Positions 1 to 6,362 of a DNA stretch of 64,000 nucleotides are shown piece after piece (position 1 is the first letter of the stretch; every line of letters starts with the position of its first letter). Under the pieces are notes generated by a model. It saw only the letters and a program-made list of their open reading frames with translations. It had not been told where the DNA came from and searched no databases. Origin of the DNA: Streptomyces sp. DH5 (GTDB lineage Bacteria; Actinomycetota; Actinomycetes; Streptomycetales; Streptomycetaceae); the NCBI RefSeq assembly GCF_020873915.1, contig NZ_JAHWGP010000012.1, positions 1-64,000 on the forward strand. Reading direction: 5' to 3'. The translations under genes were made by a program, and so were the position numbers.

Positions 1-134
1 ACGGGGGGGGGGAGGGGGCGGCCGGCGTTTGGCGGGTGCGGCGGCCGCCCGGGGGGGCCCCGTCCGTCGGCCTGTCGTACTTCCTGCGTAGGGTGGTGGA
101 CGGAGAGAACCACCTCGAAGGGATGATCACGACG

Positions 135-593
135 ATGGCGATCCAGGTCGGCGACAAGGCCCCCGATTTCGAACTCAGGGACAACCACGGGGCCACCGTG
201 CGGCTGTCCGACTTCCGGGGGCACGAGAACGTGGTGGTGCTCTTCTATCCGTTCGCCTTCACCGGCGTGTGCACCGGCGAGCTGTGCGAGATCCGCGACA
301 ACCTGCCGCGGTTCGCCGACCGGGACACCCGGGTCCTCGCCGTCTCCAACGACTCCATCCACACCCTGCGCGTCTTCGGCGAGCAGGAGGGCCTGGAGTA
401 CCCGCTGCTCAGCGACTTCTGGCCGCACGGCGCCGTCTCGCGCGCCTACGGCGTCTTCGACGAGGACAAGGGGTGCGCGGTGCGCGGCACCTTCGTCATC
501 GACAAGGAGGGCGTCGTGCGCTGGAGCGTCGTCAACGCCCTGCCGGACGCCCGTGACCTGAACGAGTACGTGAAGGCGCTCGACACCCTGTGA
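135..593 (+). CDS. Peroxiredoxin, AhpE/BCP-like
   Basis: This 152-residue thioredoxin-fold protein should reduce hydrogen peroxide or organic hydroperoxides in the cytosol. The AhpC/TSA signature FYPFAFTGVCTGELC carries the peroxidatic Cys46. A second Cys at position 51 gives a Cx4C spacing typical of atypical 2-Cys BCP/PrxQ enzymes, whereas the overall sequence resembles mycobacterial AhpE, so the resolving mechanism is open. The frame is open upstream to 36, but AAGGG at 118-122 sits 12 nt before the ATG at 135, and the family begins at MAIQVGDKAP. The ATG at 123 is the alternative start. The gene is probably transcribed alone, because a hairpin follows at 602-626. Confidence 0.92.
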   Translation: MAIQVGDKAPDFELRDNHGATVRLSDFRGHENVVVLFYPFAFTGVCTGELCEIRDNLPRFADRDTRVLAVSNDSIHTLRVFGEQEGLEYPLLSDFWPHGAVSRAYGVFDEDKGCAVRGTFVIDKEGVVRWSVVNALPDARDLNEYVKALDTL

Positions 594-601
594 TCGTTCG
601 T

Positions 602-626
602 TTCCCGGGCCTGCGGGCCCCGGGAA
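602..626. terminator. Hairpin after the peroxiredoxin gene
   Basis: An inverted repeat pairs TTCCCGGG (602-609) with CCCGGGAA (619-626), nine bases after the stop codon. There is no U tract, as is usual for Streptomyces terminators. It separates the peroxiredoxin from the terD genes. Confidence 0.5.
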
Positions 627-706
627 CCCCTCATTAGGATCGACTCGTTGATCCGACATCCGACGCACGACGGGGCACCCCGCCCCTGGACACCAAGGGA
701 GGACTC

Positions 707-1282
707 GTGGGAGTCAGCCTCAGCAAGGGCGGCAACGTATCGCTGAGCAAGGAGGCGCCGGGCCTGACCGCGGTCATCATCGGACTGGGGTGGGACGTCC
801 GTACGACGACCGGCACCGACTTCGACCTGGACGCCAGCGCCCTGCTGCTGAACAACTCGGGCAAGGTCGGCAGCGACGCCAACTTCGTCTTCTTCAACAA
901 CCTCAAGAGCCCGGACGGCTCCGTCGAACACACCGGTGACAACCTCACCGGTGAGGGCGAGGGCGACGACGAGCAGATCAAGGTCAACCTGGCGGGCGTC
1001 CCCGCGGAGATCGAGAAGATCGTCTTCCCGGTCTCCATCTACGACGCCGAGAACCGCCAGCAGTCCTTCGGCCAGGTGCGCAACGCCTTCATCCGCGTCG
1101 TCAACCAGGCCGGCGGCGCCGAGATCGCCCGCTACGACCTCTCGGAGGACGCCTCCACCGAGACCGCCATGGTCTTCGGCGAGCTGTACCGGCACGGCGC
1201 GGAGTGGAAGTTCCGCGCCATCGGCCAGGGCTACGCCTCGGGCCTGCGCGGCATCGCGCAGGACTTCGGCGTGAACGTCTGA
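707..1282 (+). CDS. terD: TerD-family stress protein (copy 1)
   Basis: This 191-residue protein is a single TerD domain. It starts MGVSLSKGG and carries the acidic Ca2+-binding stretch DFDLDAS (Asp38, Asp40, Asp42), then a second acidic cluster GEGEGDDE around residue 85. TerD proteins are cytosolic or membrane-associated Ca2+-binding proteins tied to tellurite, phage and oxidative stress resistance, and in streptomycetes also to development. The GTG at 707 is preceded by AAGGGAGG at 695-702. It is the first of two close tandem paralogues, followed by a TerC-like gene and two more TerD-superfamily genes, so a scaffold role in a membrane Ter complex is likely. Confidence 0.95.
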   Translation: MGVSLSKGGNVSLSKEAPGLTAVIIGLGWDVRTTTGTDFDLDASALLLNNSGKVGSDANFVFFNNLKSPDGSVEHTGDNLTGEGEGDDEQIKVNLAGVPAEIEKIVFPVSIYDAENRQQSFGQVRNAFIRVVNQAGGAEIARYDLSEDASTETAMVFGELYRHGAEWKFRAIGQGYASGLRGIAQDFGVNV

Positions 1283-1336
1283 CACATCCCCGGGCGGCCA
1301 CGCCCGAGCACGGCCGCCCGCGCGGCCACACCGCCC

Positions 1337-1363
1337 GGCGCCGCACGGTTTACGTGCGGCGCC
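1337..1363. other. Perfect 11-bp hairpin between the two terD genes
   Basis: GGCGCCGCACG (1337-1347) pairs perfectly with CGTGCGGCGCC (1353-1363) around the loop GTTTA. A second stem, CGGGCGGCC with GGCCGCCCG, lies just upstream at about 1290-1321. The pair could terminate or attenuate transcription between the paralogues; the second gene starts 50 nt downstream. Confidence 0.5.
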
Positions 1364-1413
1364 GGACGCGCAGGACCACCGTGGGAAACACCAACCGGAG
1401 GGGGACCAGCATC

Positions 1414-1989
1414 ATGGGCGTCACGCTTGCCAAAGGGGGGAACGTCTCCCTGTCCAAGGCCGCACCGAACCTCACCCAGGTGATGATCGGACTCGGCTGG
1501 GACGCGCGCTCCACCACCGGAGCCGACTTCGACCTCGACGCCAGCGCGCTGATCTGCAGCGACGGCCGGGTCATGGGGGACGAGTGGTTCGTCTTCTACA
1601 ACCAGCTCACGAGCCCGGACGGCTCGGTGGAGCACACCGGTGACAACCTCACCGGTGAGGGCGACGGCGACGACGAGTCCCTGCTGGTCGACCTCTCCAG
1701 GGTGCCGGTCCGGTGCGACAAGATCCTCTTCCCGGTCTCCATCCACATGGCCGACGAGCGCGGCCAGACGTTCGGCCAGGTCAGCAATGCCTTCATCCGT
1801 GTGGTGAACCAGGCCGACGGACAGGAACTGGCCCGCTACGACCTGAGCGAGGACGCCTCCACCGAGACCGCGATGATCTTCGGTGAGCTCTACCGCTATC
1901 AGGGCGAGTGGAAGTTCCGTGCAGTGGGGCAGGGGTACGCGTCGGGGCTGCGCGGCATCGCTCTAGACTTCGGAGTCAACGTTTCGTAA
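1414..1989 (+). CDS. terD: TerD-family stress protein (copy 2)
   Basis: This 191-residue paralogue of the upstream TerD keeps the same architecture: MGVTLAKGG start, DFDLDAS Ca2+ ligands near residue 40, and an [16 protein letters not shown] acidic run. The C-terminal half is almost identical to copy 1, while the centre differs more (for example [19 protein letters not shown]). The ATG at 1414 follows a GGAGGGGG ribosome site at about 1396-1403. The role is presumably the same Ca2+-dependent stress response. The duplicates may have diverged in partner choice. A TerC-like gene follows 48 bp downstream, consistent with co-transcription. Confidence 0.95.
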   Translation: MGVTLAKGGNVSLSKAAPNLTQVMIGLGWDARSTTGADFDLDASALICSDGRVMGDEWFVFYNQLTSPDGSVEHTGDNLTGEGDGDDESLLVDLSRVPVRCDKILFPVSIHMADERGQTFGQVSNAFIRVVNQADGQELARYDLSEDASTETAMIFGELYRYQGEWKFRAVGQGYASGLRGIALDFGVNVS

Positions 1990-2037
1990 AGCCGATAACG
2001 GCAGCGGGGGGACCCGTACACACACCTGGGGTAGCCA

Positions 2038-3177
2038 GTGGTTCTGAAAACCTTCGGCTGGTCGTTCGCGGTCACCGCGCTCGGCCTGGTCGCAGCGTTC
2101 CTCTTCGGGGGGTGGACCGCCTTCGGCATCGTGGCGATCCTCTCGATCCTCGAGATTTCGCTGTCTTTCGACAACGCGGTGGTCAACGCCGGAATCCTGA
2201 AGAAGATGAATGCCTTCTGGCAGAAGATCTTCCTCACCATCGGCATCCTGATCGCCGTCTTCGGTATGCGACTGGTCTTCCCCGTCGTCATCGTCGCCGT
2301 CAGTGCTCAGCTCGGTCCCATCGAGGCCGTCGACCTCGCGCTCAGTGACAAGGACCGTTACCAGGAGCTCGTCACCGACGCCCACCCGGCGATCGCCGCG
2401 TTCGGTGGCATGTTCCTGCTCATGATCTTCCTGGACTTCATCTTCGAGGACCGGGACATCAAGTGGCTCGGCTGGCTGGAGCGCCCGCTGGCCAAGCTCG
2501 GCAAGATCGACATGCTGTCGGTCTGCATCGCGCTGATCATCCTGCTGATCTCCGCCGTGACCTTCGCGACCCAGGCCCACCAGCACGGCGGCGCCCACGT
2601 CGACAAGACCAGCACGGTCCTCCTCTCCGGTATCGCCGGTCTGATCACCTACATGGTCGTGGGCGGTCTCTCCGGCTTCTTCGAGGACAAGCTCGAGGAA
2701 GAGGAGGAGCGCGAGCACGAGGAGGAGGAGAAGGCGGCCCGCGAGGGCAAGCCCCGCTCCGCCGTCGCCATGGCCGGCAAGGCCGCGTTCTTCATGTTCC
2801 TCTACCTCGAGGTGCTGGACGCGTCCTTCTCCTTCGACGGCGTGATCGGCGCCTTCGCCATCACCAACGACATCGTGCTGATGGCACTCGGCCTGGGCAT
2901 CGGTGCCATGTACGTCCGTTCGCTCACGGTCTACCTGGTCCGCCAGGGCACCCTGGACGAATACGTCTACCTGGAGCACGGCGCGCACTACGCGATCGGT
3001 GCCCTGGCGATGATCCTGCTCGTCACCATCCGGTTCGAGATCAACGAGATCATCACCGGCCTGGTCGGTGTCGTCCTGATCGGCGCCTCCTTCTGGTCGT
3101 CGGTGCGCCGCAACAAGCGGATCGCGGCGGTCGAGGGGAAGGACGCCGTGAAGACCGAGATCTCCTCCGGGGTGTGA
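2038..3177 (+). CDS. TerC-like DUF475 integral membrane protein
   Basis: This 379-residue polytopic membrane protein belongs to DUF475, the TerC-related branch of the LysE/TerC superfamily. It contains the diagnostic EISLSFDNAVVN motif near residue 40 and a second SFSFDGVIGAFAIT motif in the C-terminal half. The two acidic membrane motifs are the likely metal or cation path in TerC/Alx proteins. A strongly acidic cytoplasmic loop (EDKLEEEEEREHEEEE) separates the two halves. The GTG at 2038 lies 48 bp after the upstream terD stop. TerC with TerD forms the membrane core of Ter systems, and the family is linked to metal (Mn2+) efflux. A strong terminator follows. Confidence 0.92.
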   Translation: MVLKTFGWSFAVTALGLVAAFLFGGWTAFGIVAILSILEISLSFDNAVVNAGILKKMNAFWQKIFLTIGILIAVFGMRLVFPVVIVAVSAQLGPIEAVDLALSDKDRYQELVTDAHPAIAAFGGMFLLMIFLDFIFEDRDIKWLGWLERPLAKLGKIDMLSVCIALIILLISAVTFATQAHQHGGAHVDKTSTVLLSGIAGLITYMVVGGLSGFFEDKLEEEEEREHEEEEKAAREGKPRSAVAMAGKAAFFMFLYLEVLDASFSFDGVIGAFAITNDIVLMALGLGIGAMYVRSLTVYLVRQGTLDEYVYLEHGAHYAIGALAMILLVTIRFEINEIITGLVGVVLIGASFWSSVRRNKRIAAVEGKDAVKTEISSGV

Positions 3178-3203
3178 CGGTCTCCCGGGTGAGGAACGCT
3201 CTC

Positions 3204-3247
3204 GACGGGGCGGCCACCGAGGACCAGTCCTCGGTGGCCGCCCCGTC
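3204..3247. terminator. 20-bp perfect stem terminator
   Basis: Positions 3204-3223 pair without a mismatch with 3228-3247 around a CCAG loop, 26 bp after the DUF475 stop. This is one of the strongest intrinsic-terminator-like hairpins in the window and probably ends the terD-terD-DUF475 transcript. Confidence 0.8.
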
Positions 3248-3312
3248 GGCCGTCGGCACACAGGGTGCCCACGGCCGCCGGCGGGGGTCGGACAAGCGGA
3301 TGTGGGGCGGGA

Positions 3313-4050
3313 ATGGGTTTCCTGGACGGACTGCGGCGCGGACGCGAGAGCGCCTTCGACTCGGGCAACGCGGCCACCAACGCGATCGAGCTGACCAAAC
3401 GACACGGACAGGTGTCGCTGACCAAGCAGGGCGCGGCCACCGGGCACCTGCGGATTAATTTGAGTTGGCGGATGCGCACCTCCGACTTCGGCGGCCTCCA
3501 GCGCGAGAGCCTGCTGCGCCACCCCTTCAAGGCGCTCAAGCCGCCCGAGGTCGTCGGCCACAGCCAGTCCATGGTCAACGTCGACCTGGACCTGGGCTGT
3601 CTCTACGAGCTCCAGGACGGCACCAAGGGCGTCGTGCAGCCCCTCGGCGGATTCCTCGGGGACGTCAACGCGCCGCCGTACGTCAAGCTCAGCGGGGACG
3701 ACCGGTTCGGCTCCGCCTCCGGCGAGACGATCTACGTCAACCTGGACCAGCGCGAGAACATCAAGCGCCTGCTGGTCTTCGCCTACATCTACGACCAGAC
3801 GCCCGCCTTCGACCGCACGCAGGCCGTCGTCACGCTGTACCCGAGCAACGGCCCGCGGATCGAGATCAACCTCGACGAACGCCATCCCCAGGCCCGGTCC
3901 TGCGCGGTGGTGATGATCGAGAACGTCAAGAACGAGATGATCGTCCGCCGCGAGGTGAGGTTCGTCTACGGCTTCCAGGGGGAACTGGACCGGCTCTACG
4001 GGTGGGGACTGCAGTGGGGCCGGGGCTTCAAGAAGAAGGCCGAGCGATGA
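3313..4050 (+). CDS. TerD-superfamily protein (TerA/TerF-like)
   Basis: This 245-residue protein begins MGFLDGLRRGRESAFDSGN and contains a divergent TerD-like beta-sandwich with LDLGCLYELQDGTKGVVQPLG in the middle and a C-terminal VRFVYGFQGELDRLYGWGLQ segment. Annotated relatives are called tellurium resistance proteins. The canonical DFDLDAS motif is replaced by VNVDLDLGC near residue 85, so Ca2+ binding may differ. The ATG at 3313 follows GGGCGGG; an in-frame extension upstream to 3265 lacks family support. It lies alone between the terminator at 3204-3247 and a convergent TerD gene, and probably works with the neighbouring TerD proteins. Confidence 0.85.
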   Translation: MGFLDGLRRGRESAFDSGNAATNAIELTKRHGQVSLTKQGAATGHLRINLSWRMRTSDFGGLQRESLLRHPFKALKPPEVVGHSQSMVNVDLDLGCLYELQDGTKGVVQPLGGFLGDVNAPPYVKLSGDDRFGSASGETIYVNLDQRENIKRLLVFAYIYDQTPAFDRTQAVVTLYPSNGPRIEINLDERHPQARSCAVVMIENVKNEMIVRREVRFVYGFQGELDRLYGWGLQWGRGFKKKAER

Positions 4051-4081
4051 CCGTGCCTCTGCCGTGGGTGCGCGCCGGCCG

Positions 4082-5026
4082 CTAACGCCCGATGAACTGC
4101 GGGCCCTGCGGGGGCAGCCGGAAGTCCAGGTCGGGGGCGGCGGGGGCCGGTGGCGGGAAGCCGTGACCCGCCTGCCCGCCGGCGGCGGCCGTGGCGGGCG
4201 CGGGCGGGTAGCCGTAGGCGGGCGGGTTCGTCGGCTGGGGGTAGCCGTAGGCGGGCTGGGTGGCCGCGGGCTGCTGCGGCGGATAGCCGTAGGCCGGCTG
4301 CGCGGGCACGCCCGCCGGCTGCTCGGGCGGCAGCGGCAGGGACACCTCGGGAACCGGCGGCACGAGCGGGGCCTGCGGCTGGGTCAGCGCCTCGGAGGAG
4401 GACCGGTCCGGCATCTGCGTGGTGGGCGGCGGCTGCTGGGCGGCACCGTCCGCGTCGGACCCGTCGGCCGGATCCGGCTCCTCCACCGAGATGCCGAAGT
4501 CGGTCGCCAGGCCCTCCAGCCCGTTCGAGTAGCCCTCGCCGAGCGCCCGGAACTTCCAGCCGTCCCCGCGCCGGTACAGCTCACCGCAGATCAGCGCGGT
4601 CTCCCGGCCCGTCTCCGGCTTGACGTCGAAGTGCGCCAGCGCCTCGCCGTCGGCGTCCTGCGCGTCGTACAGCAGGATGCGCAGCCCCTGTACGCGGTCG
4701 AAGGTGACGCCGTCCGCGGACGCGACGAGGAGGATCCGGCCGACACCGGACTCGACACCGGCGAGGTCTGTCTGGATCGTGTCGGTCAGGCCCTCGGCGC
4801 CGCGCTTCTTGCCGAGCCGCCAGACCTTCCCGGAAGGGTGCCGGGGCTGGTTGTAGAAGACGAAGTCCTCGTCGGAACGCACACGGTCGTCGAGGCCGAG
4901 GAGCAGCGCGGAGGCGTCGACGTCGGGCACCCCCTGCCCGGGCGACCAGCACAGCACGGCGCGTACGGTGGTGGCTTCGAGAGGGACGTTCGACCCCTTC
5001 AGCATCGCGTGCGTCATGTGGGTCAT
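4082..5026 (-). CDS. TerD-domain protein with Pro/Tyr/Gly-rich tail
   Basis: This 314-residue protein has an N-terminal TerD domain (about residues 1-180: [48 protein letters not shown]) and a long low-complexity tail rich in P, Q, Y and G with repeated AYGYPP motifs. TerD domains bind Ca2+; the tail may mediate self-assembly or partner binding. The ATG at 5026 is preceded by GGAGAGGG; the in-frame ATG at 5017 is also possible. It is convergent with the upstream TerD-like gene and divergent from the metabolite operon starting at 5191. The 164-bp divergent region should hold both promoters. Confidence 0.88.
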   Translation of the reverse strand: MTHMTHAMLKGSNVPLEATTVRAVLCWSPGQGVPDVDASALLLGLDDRVRSDEDFVFYNQPRHPSGKVWRLGKKRGAEGLTDTIQTDLAGVESGVGRILLVASADGVTFDRVQGLRILLYDAQDADGEALAHFDVKPETGRETALICGELYRRGDGWKFRALGEGYSNGLEGLATDFGISVEEPDPADGSDADGAAQQPPPTTQMPDRSSSEALTQPQAPLVPPVPEVSLPLPPEQPAGVPAQPAYGYPPQQPAATQPAYGYPQPTNPPAYGYPPAPATAAAGGQAGHGFPPPAPAAPDLDFRLPPQGPQFIGR

Positions 5027-5190
5027 CCTGCCCTCTCCGTCCTGGTCACGACAACGTGGGGGTTGGGCCCGACACAGTCGGGTTACCTGAAGTTCATGCC
5101 CGGCGGGAACCGTCGACATCGAGATCTACGTACTATTACCGGCCACCTTCCGACATTCCACTGATTCCACGGACACCACGGGGGAGTTAA

Positions 5191-6357
5191 ATGCGTCATT
5201 TCGGTCATATCGCCCCTGTGGTGCGGAAACGTCTCTTCTACCGGGAGCCCGGTGAGTTCACTCCGGATTCCCCGGCCCGGCTGCTCTCCGCCGCCCTCGG
5301 CGCCACGCTCTACAGCCCGGCGACCAGACCCCGGCTGGCCGACGACGTCGTCAAGCAGGGCGGACAGGGCGTGGTCTCCATGGTGCTGTGCCTGGAGGAC
5401 TCCATCGGCGACGCCGACGTGATCGCCGGCGAGGAGAACCTCGTACGCCAGTTCGCCGACCTGGCCGGGCGGAGCGGGGCGGAACTGCCGCTGCTGTTCA
5501 TCCGCGTCCGCACCCCGGGGCAGATCCCCGACCTCACCCGGCGCCTCGGCCCCGCCGTCCGGCTGCTGTCCGGATTCGTGCTGCCGAAGTTCACCGCCGA
5601 ACGCGGCCTGCCGTTCATGGAGGCACTGACGCTCGCCGAGGTGGAGAGCGGCCACCGGCTGTTCGCCATGCCGGTCCTGGAGTCCCCCGAGCTGCTCTAC
5701 CGCGAATCCCGCGTGGAGACCCTGGAGGGCATCTTCCGCGTCGTCGACAAGTACCGCGACCGCGTGCTCGCCCTGCGTCTCGGCGTCACCGACTTCTGCT
5801 CCTCCTACGGACTGCGGCGGGGCCCCGACATGACGGCGTACGACATCCAGGTCGTCGCCTCCGTCATCTCCGACGTGGTGAACATGCTGGGCCGCGCCGA
5901 CGGCACCGGGTTCACCGTGACCGGGCCCGTCTGGGAGTACTTCCGCGTCCAGGAGCGCATGTTCAAGCCACTGCTGCGGCAGAGCCCCTTCCACGAGGTC
6001 CAGGCCGTCGCCCTGCGCCAGAAGCTCATCGAGCACGCCATGGACGGCCTGCTGCGCGAGATCTCCCTCGACCGGGCCAACGGACTGCTGGGCAAGACCT
6101 GCATCCACCCCTCCCACGTCCTGCCCGTGCACGCACTGTCCGTGGTCAGCCACGAGGAGTACAGCGACGCCCAGGACATCCTGCGGCCGGAACGCGGCGG
6201 CGGTGGTGTACTCAGGTCGGCCTACACGAACAAGATGAACGAAGTGAAGCCGCACCGCGCCTGGGCCGAGCGGACACTGCTGCGCGCGGAGGCCTTCGGC
6301 GTGGCGAACGAGGACATCGGCTTCGTCGAACTGCTCGCGGCGGGCCTGGCGGACTGA
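5191..6357 (+). CDS. HpcH/HpaI aldolase / citrate lyase-like Ter protein
   Basis: This 388-residue TIM-barrel protein resembles the citrate lyase beta / HpcH-HpaI family (SMVLCLEDSIGDADV near residue 70, IRVRTPG, FVLPKF, LEGIFRVVDKYRD). In Ter gene clusters such proteins accompany phosphoribosyltransferases and a HAD phosphatase and are predicted to act in making a nucleoside-like metabolite, perhaps splitting or forming a C-C bond next to a CoA or acid group. The ATG at 5191 follows GGGGAG at 5181-5186. The next gene starts 5 bp after the stop, so the genes form one operon. The exact substrate is unknown. Confidence 0.88.
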   Translation: MRHFGHIAPVVRKRLFYREPGEFTPDSPARLLSAALGATLYSPATRPRLADDVVKQGGQGVVSMVLCLEDSIGDADVIAGEENLVRQFADLAGRSGAELPLLFIRVRTPGQIPDLTRRLGPAVRLLSGFVLPKFTAERGLPFMEALTLAEVESGHRLFAMPVLESPELLYRESRVETLEGIFRVVDKYRDRVLALRLGVTDFCSSYGLRRGPDMTAYDIQVVASVISDVVNMLGRADGTGFTVTGPVWEYFRVQERMFKPLLRQSPFHEVQAVALRQKLIEHAMDGLLREISLDRANGLLGKTCIHPSHVLPVHALSVVSHEEYSDAQDILRPERGGGGVLRSAYTNKMNEVKPHRAWAERTLLRAEAFGVANEDIGFVELLAAGLAD

Positions 6358-6362
6358 CGGGG

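Noticed and set aside
36-134. N-terminal extension of the peroxiredoxin
   Set aside because: The family starts at the MAIQVGDKAP segment, and the ribosome site lies just upstream of the internal ATG codons, not of position 36.
1963-3885. Long minus-strand reading frame antisense to the DUF475 gene
   Set aside because: It is an open shadow caused by high GC; the plus strand has a real DUF475 protein with motifs, while the antisense product is low-complexity and has no ribosome site or family.
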